A stretch of DNA of 64,000 nt, taken from NCBI RefSeq assembly GCF_001425705.1, contig NZ_LMDC01000028.1, positions 248,946 to 312,945 on the forward strand, in the 5' to 3' direction. Under the pieces are notes generated by a model that made no database searches, had not been told where the DNA came from, and was given only the letters and a program-made list of their open reading frames with translations. The stretch is from Pelomonas sp. Root1217 (GTDB lineage Bacteria > Pseudomonadota > Gammaproteobacteria > Burkholderiales > Burkholderiaceae_C). Below are positions 56,001 to 61,773 of the stretch, one piece after another. The position numbers and the translations under genes were made by a program. How positions within the stretch are numbered: the stretch's first letter is position 1; each line of letters starts with the position of its first letter.

Positions 56001-59000
56001 CGCCATCGAGACGGCCGACATCAAGTCGCTGACGACCGGTGCCCTGCGCAACCTGTCCTCCGACCAGCTCGACGCCTTCACCAGCGACCAGCTCCGTGCG
56101 CTGAGCAGCGGCCAGGTCAACAGCCTGACCACGGCCCAGATCAACACCCTGGGCACGGCCGACCTCAACAGCCTGAGCAGCGGCCAGTTCGCCAACCTGT
56201 CCACGGCCCAGGTCCAGGCGCTGACCAACACCCAGATCGGCAACCTGAAGACGGACAGCCTGAACGCCCTGGGCAGCTCGCAGTTCGCGGCCCTGTCGTC
56301 CAGCCAGCTCGGCGCCCTGACCACCAGCCAGCTGGCCAAGCTCGAAACCGGTGACCTGCGTTCGGTCTCGACGGCGTCCCTCAACGGCCTGTCGTCCGAC
56401 CAGATCGGTGCCCTGGCCAGCGACGCCGTCGGCGCCATGACCACGGCCCAGATCGCCGGCCTCGGCACGGCCCAGATCCAGGGCCTGAGCACGGCCGATA
56501 TGGTGGCCCTGACCTCGGGCCAGATCGCGGCGCTGAACTCCGCCCAGGCGGCCAGCCTGTCCACGGCCCAGATCGCGGCCATCGAGACCGCCGACATCAA
56601 GTCGCTGTCCACCGCCGCGCTGCGCAACCTGTCCACCGACCAGCTCGACGCCCTCACCAGCGACCAGCTGCGCGCCCTGTCCTCGGCCCAGCTCAATGCG
56701 CTGAGCACCAGCCCGCAGTTCGCCAACCTGGGTACCGCAGACCTGAACGCGCTGACCACCGCCCAGGTCGCCAACCTGTCCACGGCCCAGGTCCAGGCGC
56801 TGACCAGCGTCCAGCTCGCCAACCTGGCGACGGACAGCCTCAACGCGATGGGTTCGGCACAGTTCGCGGCCCTGTCGTCCAGCCAGTTCGGTGCGCTGAC
56901 CACCAGCCAGCTCGGCAAGCTCGAAACCGCCGACCTGCGCGGCGTGACGACCGCGGCCCTCAACGCGCTGAGCTCAGACCAGATCGGTGCGCTGGCCAGT
57001 GATGCCGTCGGCACGCTGACCACGGCGCAGGTCGGGTCGCTGGGCACCGCCCAGATCAAGGGCCTCAGCACGGCCGACATGGTCGCGCTGACCTCGACCC
57101 AGGTCGCGGCCTTGAACTCTGCCCAGGCCGGCACGCTGTCCACCGCCCAGTTGGCGGCCATCGAGACCGGCGACATCAAGTCGCTGTCCACGGCCGCCCT
57201 GCGCAACCTGTCCTCCGACCAGCTCGACGCCTTCACCAGCGACCAGCTGCGCGCACTGAGCAGCGGCCAGGTCAACAGCCTGACCACGGCCCAGATCAAC
57301 ACCCTGGGTACGGCCGACCTGAACAGCCTGACCAGCGGCCAGTTCGCCAACCTGTCCTCCGGCCAGGTGCAGGCCCTGACCAACGCACAGCTCGCCAACC
57401 TGGCGACCGACAACCTCAACGCCTTGGGCACCGCGCAGTTCGCTGCGCTGGGTTCCAGCCAGTTCGGCGCGCTGACCACCAGCCAGCTGGGCAAGCTGGA
57501 GACAGCCGACCTGCGCGCGGTGTCCACCGCCGCGCTGAACGCGCTGAGCTCAGACCAGGTCGCGGCGCTCGCCAGTGATGCCGTCGGCTCGCTGACCGCG
57601 ACACAGGTGGGTGCACTGGGCACGACCCAGATCCAGGGCCTGAGCACGGCCGACATGGTGGCCCTGACGTCGACGCAGATCGCCGCGATCAGCTCGACGC
57701 AAGCCGACGTGTTGTCCACGGCCCAGGTCGCCGCCATCGAGACGGCCGACATCAAGTCGCTGTCCACGGCAGCCCTGCGCAACCTGTCGTCCGACCAGCT
57801 CGACGCCTTCACCAGCGACCAGCTGCGCGCACTGAGCAGCACGCAGATCAACAATCTGACGACGGCGCAGATCAACACTCTGGGCACGGCCGACCTGAAC
57901 AGCCTGACCACCAGCCAGTTCAGCAACCTGTCGTCCGCCCAGGCCGAGGCACTCACCACCAGCCAGCTCGGCCACCTGGCCACCGACAACCTCAACGCCC
58001 TGGGCACGGCGCAGTTCGCCGCGCTGGACTCCGACCAGTTCGGCGCGCTGACCACCAGCCAGCTCGCCAAGCTGGAAACCGCCGACCTGCGCGCCATCAC
58101 GACGGCCGCCCTGGCCGGCCTGGATTCCGACCAGTTCGCCGCCCTGTCGACCGACCACATCGCCGCGCTGAGCACCGCCCAGGTGCTGTCGCTGACGACT
58201 GCTCAGCTCGACGGCTTCTCGGCAGCCGACATGACGGCGATGAGTTCGACGCAGATCTCGGTGCTGACGACGGAACAGGCAGCCTCGTTGTCGACTGACC
58301 AGATCGCGGCCATCGACGCCACGGACCTGGCCAAGCTGTCCACGGCCTCGCTGCGTGCCCTGACCGACACCCAGCTGGCAGCCCTGACGACCGACCAGCT
58401 GACCGGCCTGGCTGGCCGCGTCAATGTGCTGACGACCAGCCAGATCAACCACCTGTCCACGGACGACCTGAACTCGTTCACGGCCTCGCAGTTCGGCGTC
58501 ATGACCTCGAGTCAGGTCCAGTCCTTCAGCACCGACCAGATGAGAGCGCTGGAGACCGACGACCTGCGCGCCCTGACCACGGCCAACTTCGCGGCCCTGA
58601 GCAATGCGCAGATCGACGCCATCACCACGGCCCAGTTCACGACGCTGAAGGTGACCCAGATCACCGCGCTGACGACGGACCAGGCCGCCGCGCTGACGAC
58701 CGACCAGGTCCATGCCATCACGACCGACCAGGTCGCAGGCCTGGAGACCCGCGACATCGCCGCCATGAGCATGGCCCAGTTGGACGCGTTGACCAACGCG
58801 GCCGTCGGCGAGATGAACGGCGCCCAGCTCGACGCCTACTTCTCCAAGACGCCGATCGTGCTCGACCTGGACGGCCACGGCGTCAACACGCTGGCCGCCG
58901 CCCAGGGCGTCAACTTCGACCTGATCGGCTCCGGCCACGTGGACAAGGTCGGCTGGATTGCCGGCGGCGATGGCCTGCTCGTCATGGACCGCAACCTCGA

Positions 59001-59565
59001 CGGCATCATCAACAACGGCAGCGAGCTCTTCGGCATGGGCACCATCCTGGCCAATGGCAAGCACGCCAAGGACGGCTATGCCGCCATGGCCGAGCAGGAC
59101 AGCAACCATGACGGCAAGCTCGACAGCCACGACGCCAACTGGAAGCAGCTGCAGGTCTGGGTCGACGCCAACCATGACGGCAAGACCGACGCCGGCGAAC
59201 TGAAGACGCTGGACGAAGTGGGCATCGCTTCGCTCGACCTGAACGCCACCAAGGGTTCGGGCAGCGACCACGGCAACCTCATCGGCCTGGTCTCCAGCTA
59301 CACGACCACCGACGGTGGCAAGCACGATGTGGCCGACGTCTGGTTCGCCAAGGACGTGCAGCCGCAAAAGGCCGACGACGGCAAGGACGCGACGGTCAGC
59401 CTGAGCGACCTGCTGACCGCGCCGGCCGACGCCCTGCTGGGGGCGCCATCCGTGGACCTGGCCAGGGCAGCCCTGCCGAACGCCGACGCCCACCTCGCGG
59501 CCATCGACCGCAAGTTGGCCGAGGATGACGAGCACCGTCGCAACAACGGCGGCAACTGGATCTGA
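44041..59565 (+). CDS. Giant octad-repeat protein 2 (5174 residues)
   Basis: A paralogue of the preceding giant protein, function unknown. The ATG has AGGTGAG at good spacing. The N-terminus (MSTVIPGISPSVIPNL, 16 residues, no signal peptide) is followed by 16 octads, then 24 periods of 24 octads from E145 to D4759, about 20 more octads, and the C-terminal module from about residue 4937 (TPIVLDLDGHG). Its EF-hand-like loops start at 4983 (DRNLDGIINNGSE), 5020 and 5042, the last two identical to those of protein 1. The tail ends RRNNGGNWI. In all it has about 613 octads. At about 103 Da per residue the mass is near 530 kDa. I saw no Cys. The frame is open for 15.5 kb. The lack of a Sec signal plus the C-terminal Ca-binding module suggests type I secretion; this is inference. 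Confidence 0.95.
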   Translation: MSTVIPGISPSVIPNLSTTTIRNWTTEDYAALSTDQLIAFTTAQASVILSSSLAVLKSDQIRAFQTEDLRAIATSALAGFSSDQIQALKTDQVQALSTSQIAVLSTVQIQGLSSADMVALTSAQIGALTSAQLGNLSTAQIAAVETADIKSITTAALRNLSSTQLDAFTSDQLRALSSGQVNSLTTSQVNTLGTADLNSLSSSQFANLSTAQAQALTATQLGNLATDNLNALGTGHFAVLSSTQFGGLTTSQLAKLETADLRAVTTAALSGLSSDQVGALASDAVGSLTTSQIAALGSNQVQGLTTADMVALTSAQVSSLTSTQAAKLSTAQIAAIETADVKALTTGALRNLSSDQLDAFTSDQLRALSSGQINSLTTAQVNTLGTADLNSLTSGQFANLSSAQVQALTNTQLANLATDNLNALGTAQFAALNSSQFGALTTGQLGKLETADLRAVTTAALRGLSSDQIGALASDAVGSLSTAQVASLGTAQVKGLTTGDMVALTSGQVAALNSTQAGTLSTAQLAAIETADIKSLTTGALRNLSSDQLDAFTSDQLRALSSGQVNSLTTAQINTLGTADLNSLTSSQFANLSTAQAQALTNTQLANLATDNLNALGTAQFAALSSSQFGALTTGQLGKLETADLRAVTTAALNGLSSDQVGALASDAVGSLTTAQVASLGTAQIDGLTTGDMVALTSAQVAAINSAQAGSLSTAQLAAIETGDIKSLTTGALRNLSSDQLDAFTSDQLRALSSGQINSLTTAQINTLGTADLNSLTSGQFANLSSAQVQALTNTQLANLATDNLNALGTAQFAALSSSQFGALTTGQLGKLETADLRAVTTAALNNLSSDQVGALASDAVGSLSTAQVASLGTAQIKGLTTGDMVALTSGQVAALNSTQAGSLSTAQIAAIETADVKSLTTGALRNLSSDQLDAFTSDQLRALSSGQINSLTTAQINTLGTADLNSLTSGQFANLSSAQVQALTNAQLANLATDNLNALGTAQFAALNSSQFGALTTNQLGNLQTADLRAVTTAALNGLSSDQVGALASDAVGSLTTAQVASLGTAQIDGLTTGDMVALTSAQIASLNSTQTGSLSTAQLAAIETADIKSLTTGALRNLSSDQLDAFASDQLRALSSGQINSLTTGQINTLGTADLNSLTSSQFANLSSAQVQALTNTQLANLASDNLNALGTAQFAALSSSQFAALTTGQLGKLETADLRAVTTAALNGLSSDQIGSLASDAVGSLSTAQVASLGTAQVKGLTTGDMVALTSAQVASLNSTQAGALSTAQIAAIETADVKAISTGALRNLSSDQLDALTSDQLRALSSTQLNALTTSPQLVNISTGDLNVLTTAQMANLSTAQIRSLTTDQLGNLSTDNLNALGSAQFAALSSSQFGALTTSQLGKLETADLRAVTTAALNGLSSDQIGALASDAVGSLTTAQVASLGTAQIKGLTTGDMVALTSGQVASLNSTQAGSLSTAQLAAIETADVKSLTTGALRNLSSDQLDAFTSDQLRALSSGQVNSLTTAQINTLGTADLNSLTSGQFANLSSAQVQALTNTQLANLATDNLNALGTAQFAALSSSQFGALSTTQLAKLETADLRAVTTAALNGLSSDQVGALASDAVGSLTTAQVASLGTAQIDGLTTGDMVALTSAQIASLNSTQAGSLSTAQLAAIETADVKSLTTGALRNLSSDQLDAFTSDQLRALSSGQINSLTTSQINTLGTADLNSLTSSQFANLSSGQVQALTNTQLGNLATDNLNALGTAQFAALSSSQFGALTTGQLGKLETADLRAVTTAALNGLSSDQVGALASDAVGSLTTAQVASLGTAQIKGLTTGDMVALTSAQVAALNSTQAASLSTAQLAAIETADIKSLSTGALRNLSSDQLDAFTSDQLRALSSGQVNSLTTSQINTLGTADLNSLTSGQFANLSSGQVQALTNTQLANLATDNLNALGTAQFAALNSSQFGALTTSQLGKLETADLRAVTTATLNGLSSDQIGALASDAVGSLTTAQVASLGTAQIDGLTTGDMVALTSAQVAAISSTQAGSLSTAQIAAIETGDVKSLTTGALRNLSSDQLDAFTSDQLRALSSGQINSLTTGQINTLGTADLNSLTSSQFANLSSGQVQALTNTQLANLATDNLNALGTAQFAALSSSQFGALTTGQLGKLETADLRAVTTAALNGLSSDQVGALASDAVGSLTTAQVASLGTAQIDGLTTGDMVALTSAQIASLNSTQAGSLSTAQLAAIETADIKSLTTGALRNLSSDQLDAFTSDQLRALSSSQINSLTTSQINTLGTADLNSLTSGQFANLSSGQVQALTNTQLSNLATDNLNALGTAQFAALSSSQFGALTTSQLGKLETADLRAVTTASLNGLSSDQVGALASDAVGSLTTTQVGSLGTAQIKGLTTGDMVALTSAQIAAINSTQAGSLSTAQIAAIETADVKSLTTGALRNLSSDQLDAFTSDQLRALSSGQVNSLTTAQINTLGTADLNSLTSSQFANLSSAQVQALTNTQLANLATDNLNALGTAQFAALSSSQLGALTTGQLGKLETADLRAVTTAALNGLSSDQVGALASDAVGSLTTAQVASLGTAQIKGLTTGDMVALTSAQVAAINSTQAGSLSTAQIAAIETADVKSLSTGALRNLSSDQLDAFTSDQLRALSSSQVNSLTTSQVNTLGTADLNSLTSGQFGNLSSTQVQALTSTQLSNLATDNLNALGTSQFASLNSGQFGSLTTAQLGKLETADLRAVSTTALNGLSSDQVGALASDAVGSLTTAQVGSLGTAQIKGLTTGDMVALTSGQIAAINSNQAGALSTAQIAAIETADVKSISTGALRNLSTDQLDALTSDQLRALSSTQLNALTTSPQLVNISTGDLNVLTTGQMANLSTAQIRSLTTDQLGNLATDNLNALGTAQFAALSSSQFGALSTSQLAKLETADLRAVTTAALNGLSSDQVGALASDAVGSLTTAQVASLGTAQIKGLTTGDMVALTSGQVASLNSTQAGSLSTAQLAAIETADVKSLTTGALRNLSSDHLDAFTSDQLRALSSSQVNSLTTSQVNTLGTADLNSLTSGQFANLSSGQVQALTSTQLGNLATDNLNALGTSQFASLNSGQFGSLTTAQLGKLETADLRAVTTAALNGLSSDQVGALASDAVGSLTTAQVGSLGTAQIKGLTTGDMVALTSAQIASINSNQAGALSTAQIAAIETGDVKSISTGALRNLSTDQLDALTSDQLRALSSTQLNALTTAPQVSNLSTADLNVLTTGQIANLSTAQVRALTTDQLGHLTTDNLNALGTAQFAALSSSQFGALSTSQLGKLETADLRAVTTAALNGLSSDQIGALASDAVGSLTTAQIAALGTDQIKGLTTGDMVALTSAQVAALNSAQAAVLSTAQIAAIETADVKSLSTAALRNLSTDQLDALTSDQLRALSSTQLNALTTSPQLANLSTSDLNSLTTGQMANLSTAQVRALTTDQLGHLSTDNLNALGTAQFAALSSSQFGGLATSQLAKLETADLRAVTTAALNGLSSDQVGALASDAVGSLSTAQVASLGTAQIKGLTTGDMVALTSGQIASLNSTQAGSLTTAQIAAIETADVKSLTTGALRNLSSDQLDAFTSDQLRALSSSQVNSLTTAQVNALGTADLNSLTSGQFGNLSSTQVQALTSTQLANLASDNLNALGTAQFAALTSGQFGGLSTSQLAKLETADLRAVTTAALNALSSDQIGALASDAVGALSTAQVASLGTAQIKGLTTGDMVALTSAQVAAINSAQVAGLSTAQIAAIETADIKALSTAALRNFSTDQLDALTSDQLRALSSAQLNALSTSPQFANLGTADLNALTTGQVASLSTGQVRALTSDQLGNLSTDNLNALGTAQFAALSSSQFGALATSQLAKLETADLRAVTTAALNGLSSDQVGALASDAVGAMTSAQVASLGTAQIQGLTTGDMVALTSAQVAALNSAQAGSLSTAQVTAIETADIKSLTTGALRNLSSDQLDAFTSDQLRALSSGQVNSLTTAQINTLGTADLNSLSSGQFANLSTAQVQALTNTQIGNLKTDSLNALGSSQFAALSSSQLGALTTSQLAKLETGDLRSVSTASLNGLSSDQIGALASDAVGAMTTAQIAGLGTAQIQGLSTADMVALTSGQIAALNSAQAASLSTAQIAAIETADIKSLSTAALRNLSTDQLDALTSDQLRALSSAQLNALSTSPQFANLGTADLNALTTAQVANLSTAQVQALTSVQLANLATDSLNAMGSAQFAALSSSQFGALTTSQLGKLETADLRGVTTAALNALSSDQIGALASDAVGTLTTAQVGSLGTAQIKGLSTADMVALTSTQVAALNSAQAGTLSTAQLAAIETGDIKSLSTAALRNLSSDQLDAFTSDQLRALSSGQVNSLTTAQINTLGTADLNSLTSGQFANLSSGQVQALTNAQLANLATDNLNALGTAQFAALGSSQFGALTTSQLGKLETADLRAVSTAALNALSSDQVAALASDAVGSLTATQVGALGTTQIQGLSTADMVALTSTQIAAISSTQADVLSTAQVAAIETADIKSLSTAALRNLSSDQLDAFTSDQLRALSSTQINNLTTAQINTLGTADLNSLTTSQFSNLSSAQAEALTTSQLGHLATDNLNALGTAQFAALDSDQFGALTTSQLAKLETADLRAITTAALAGLDSDQFAALSTDHIAALSTAQVLSLTTAQLDGFSAADMTAMSSTQISVLTTEQAASLSTDQIAAIDATDLAKLSTASLRALTDTQLAALTTDQLTGLAGRVNVLTTSQINHLSTDDLNSFTASQFGVMTSSQVQSFSTDQMRALETDDLRALTTANFAALSNAQIDAITTAQFTTLKVTQITALTTDQAAALTTDQVHAITTDQVAGLETRDIAAMSMAQLDALTNAAVGEMNGAQLDAYFSKTPIVLDLDGHGVNTLAAAQGVNFDLIGSGHVDKVGWIAGGDGLLVMDRNLDGIINNGSELFGMGTILANGKHAKDGYAAMAEQDSNHDGKLDSHDANWKQLQVWVDANHDGKTDAGELKTLDEVGIASLDLNATKGSGSDHGNLIGLVSSYTTTDGGKHDVADVWFAKDVQPQKADDGKDATVSLSDLLTAPADALLGAPSVDLARAALPNADAHLAAIDRKLAEDDEHRRNNGGNWI
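44473..58314 (+). repeat. 576-bp tandem array, 24 periods (gene 2)
   Basis: Unit starts (E/D of ETADIKSL-type octads) run from 44473 to 58315, a distance of 13842 bp, exactly 24 x 576 plus 18. The 18 bp are six single-codon insertions, in the six units that carry a proline-containing nine-residue octad (for example TTSPQLVNI). The register is otherwise unbroken. Some stretches are nearly identical between distant units, such as 48421 and 53032. Confidence 0.95.
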
Positions 59566-59603
59566 GTCTGATCTCCTGACGTCGGCACGGGGTGCCGGCC
59601 CAC

Positions 59604-59641
59604 GCAGGCCCTGTGGTGCAAACCGCGGGGCCTGCTTCTTT
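59604..59641 (+). terminator. Intrinsic terminator after giant gene 2
   Basis: GCAGGCCC (59604-59611) pairs with GGGCCTGC (59628-59635) and is followed by TTCTTT. It lies 38 bp past the stop and ends plus-strand transcription before the convergent signalling genes. Confidence 0.8.
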
Positions 59642-59719
59642 GCTGGGCTTGAAAAGCGGACGGCTACCAAGGGCCTCATCGTCCCCAGCGGCCGGCCAAT
59701 GCAGCTTGAACGGCTGGCG

Positions 59720-60163
59720 CTAGTCGTTGCTCGGCAACTCGATGCCCTTCAGCAATTGCCGCATGGAGTCGTCGACTTCACGGCTGCGTACCCGCTGCCT
59801 GCGGCCTGAGGAGGCGAGTTCTCCAATGATCGACAGCAACGCCTCGACGTCATAGGGCTTGGCCACGAAGCCGTCGTAATCGCCGAACGATTTCTGTACG
59901 ACCTCCTCATTGGTTCCGCTCATGAACACGAACGGGATGTCGGCCCAATTCGAGTTCTGGCGCAGCGCCGTCCCGAGTTCGCCGCCGTTCATGTGGGGCA
60001 TCATGAAATCGGAGACGATCACTGCCGGTCGCTCACCGCTGAGCGTCTGCAGCGCATCACGACCGTTGGACGCCGATGTAACGCGGTAGCCGTGCGCCTC
60101 GAGGATCAGCTGCAGGACTTCCGCTGCGCCGTACTCGTCTTCCACGATCAGAATGAGCTGCAT
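59720..60163 (-). CDS. Single-domain response regulator
   Basis: From the ATG at 60163 (GAGGAG 9 nt upstream) the protein has 147 residues, nearly all receiver domain: acidic pocket in IVEDEYG, phospho-acceptor Asp in VIVSDFMMPHMNG, signalling Ser in FMSGTNEE and Lys in VAKPYD. It has no output domain. A start at 60208 would overlap the kaiC-like stop as ATGA and add 15 residues. It is last in the kinase-KaiC-receiver series and may relay phosphate to a partner elsewhere or act on the KaiC-like ATPase. Confidence 0.9.
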   Translation of the reverse strand: MQLILIVEDEYGAAEVLQLILEAHGYRVTSASNGRDALQTLSGERPAVIVSDFMMPHMNGGELGTALRQNSNWADIPFVFMSGTNEEVVQKSFGDYDGFVAKPYDVEALLSIIGELASSGRRQRVRSREVDDSMRQLLKGIELPSND

Positions 60164-60204
60164 CTGCGGTGGCTCCTCTACCCGTTGTGCTCGCATGGAA
60201 GCGA

Positions 60205-61545
60205 TCAATCCCTCAACGAAATGACGGTCGCTTCGCCATGTTGCCCTCTCATCTTGCGTACGGCCAATTGCCTGGACGCCCCGGCGTCGCGCGGCGCCTC
60301 GAGCGCCAGTACGTTGTCGAACAAGGCCGCCAGACCTGGGGCAAGCGGCGTGCCGCTGGCCAGGCTGATCTCCGCCGGGTCCAGGGTAAACAAGGCGGTG
60401 ACGGCACGCCGACGCAGCTCCATCAGCAAACGACCGAGGAAACGGTAGCCTCGATCCTGAAAGGCGCGCGTGTCGGCGAGAGCCGCCACGCCGTCCAACA
60501 CCAGCCGCCGGGCCTTCGCTTCGTCCACCAGACGCAGGATTTTGTGGCCCATCTCGTCCAGCGACTCGTCTGACTGCCCAAGAGTCTCCACGCGAAGCCC
60601 GCCGCTGCGTAGCGCGCGCTCGAGGTCAATGTTGAATCGACCAGCAAGGTGGCAGGCGCCAGCCTTCGTCTCGGGCGCCCCGATCAACAGAAGCCCTGGC
60701 TCTTCAGCGGTCGATGCTGCAGCGAAGCGGTATCCCATGAGGGTCTTGCCCGCGCCACTTTCCCCGACGACGAGCGAAATGCTCCCCGTCCACAGCCCTC
60801 GCCCCCCCAAGGCGGCGTCGATTTCGGGAATGCCCAGCGTGACACTGCTTGCGTCGGCGAGTCCGCCGTCAGGCAGGGGCATGCTCTCCAACCGAGGAAA
60901 GAATTGCAGGCCTTCGTCGGTGATGCAGAAGGAATGCTGCCCGCGCACCACCCCGCTGCCGCGGAATTTCCTGACCTGGACGACGCGTTCCGCCCTGCCC
61001 TTGAACAGTTGATCCTCGAACGAGAAGATGCCATCGACCATCGTCTGTTCGGCGCTCAGCGCGTTCCCTCGACCGGTGGTCAAGAGCAGGCAGGTGCAGC
61101 CCATCGCGCTGACCAGGCTCTGTAGCTCGTGCACAAACTGGCGAACGCCCTCGTCGATGCCCGGCGCGCTGAGAACCAGCCCGTCGACGACGAGCAAGGT
61201 GGCGCCGCTGCGGGCCAGCTCATTGCGCAGAAGACCGAGCACCCCCTTGAGGCCGTCGCTTTCCAATTCCCGATAGCCACTCAGGTAGAACACGTCAGCG
61301 TTGACCGCGGCCTTCCGAAAAAAGGTCTGGTTGCTCATGTGCTGCACCATGCGCGAATGCGATTCGGCAAGCATGGTCACGTAAAGCGTCTTGTGGCCAG
61401 CACTGGCCTGGTTGTAGGCGATCTGATTGGCGAGCGTCGTCTTGCCAACCCCAGGCGGGCCTTCGAGGATGTAGACCCCGCCCTCGAAAAGACCGCCGCA
61501 CAGGATGTCGTCCAGGCCTGCAACAGTCGATGGAAACCTATTCAT
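60205..61545 (-). CDS. KaiC-like double-domain ATPase
   Basis: A 446-residue protein with two RecA-fold KaiC domains. Walker A motifs are GPPGVGKT at 29-36 and GESGAGKT at 261-268, with Walker B aspartates in TLLVVDGL (D121) and RRLVLDGV. In cyanobacterial KaiC each domain has a catalytic Glu pair after its second strand. Here the positions read TMLAESH (A60-E61) and GAPETK (P291-E292), one Glu each. It is shorter than clock KaiC (about 520) and lacks an obvious C-terminal KaiA-binding tail. No kaiA or kaiB is nearby, so a signalling or stress role with the neighbouring kinase and receiver is more likely than a clock. Confidence 0.9.
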   Translation of the reverse strand: MNRFPSTVAGLDDILCGGLFEGGVYILEGPPGVGKTTLANQIAYNQASAGHKTLYVTMLAESHSRMVQHMSNQTFFRKAAVNADVFYLSGYRELESDGLKGVLGLLRNELARSGATLLVVDGLVLSAPGIDEGVRQFVHELQSLVSAMGCTCLLLTTGRGNALSAEQTMVDGIFSFEDQLFKGRAERVVQVRKFRGSGVVRGQHSFCITDEGLQFFPRLESMPLPDGGLADASSVTLGIPEIDAALGGRGLWTGSISLVVGESGAGKTLMGYRFAAASTAEEPGLLLIGAPETKAGACHLAGRFNIDLERALRSGGLRVETLGQSDESLDEMGHKILRLVDEAKARRLVLDGVAALADTRAFQDRGYRFLGRLLMELRRRAVTALFTLDPAEISLASGTPLAPGLAALFDNVLALEAPRDAGASRQLAVRKMRGQHGEATVISLRD

Positions 61546-61773
61546 GGGATACGCCTGAAATCAGAAAAGTAGCTGCTCGATCTGGCCGATGGCCAGATGC
61601 CGCTGAACGCAGCTCGCGGCCATTTATGTTATTTAAATTCTAGGAAAGATCGCGGTACGGGCGCTGCGGTTGTGACCAGAAGCGTTTGCTTCGGCAGGCG
61701 TTTGGCGCGGGTTGGCCCCGGCCCAGGCGCATGACATCCACCACCCACCCGGCGCTGCTTTCAGGCAACCGGG

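Noticed and set aside
51895-58175. Very long open frames antisense to the giant genes (for example 55704-58175 and 51895-54021, and 32642-34993 over gene 1)
   Set aside because: They follow from a 24-bp repeat that happens to lack stop codons on the other strand. Their products are Trp/Ser/Val-rich low-complexity shadows with no start signals, while the plus-strand frame has conserved ends and a ribosome binding site.
33786-58314. CRISPR-like or satellite DNA reading of the periodic repeats
   Set aside because: The repeats are contiguous, in frame, and vary mostly at third codon positions or by conservative residue changes. There are no unique spacers and no cas genes.
33354-59565. Classing the arrays as RTX nonapeptides, leucine-rich repeats or pentapeptide repeats
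   Set aside because: No GGxGxDxUx run is present; the Leu spacing is strictly 8 with an S/T-S/T-x-Q start, not LxxLxLxxN; and the period is 8, not 5.
33354-59565. Horizontal transfer or a mobile island for the giant genes
   Set aside because: No integrase, transposase, attachment repeat or evident base-composition shift was seen, and the flanking genes look chromosomal.
60205-61545. A complete Kai circadian clock
   Set aside because: Only a KaiC-like gene is present. No kaiA or kaiB was found, the catalytic Glu pairs are reduced, and the length is short.
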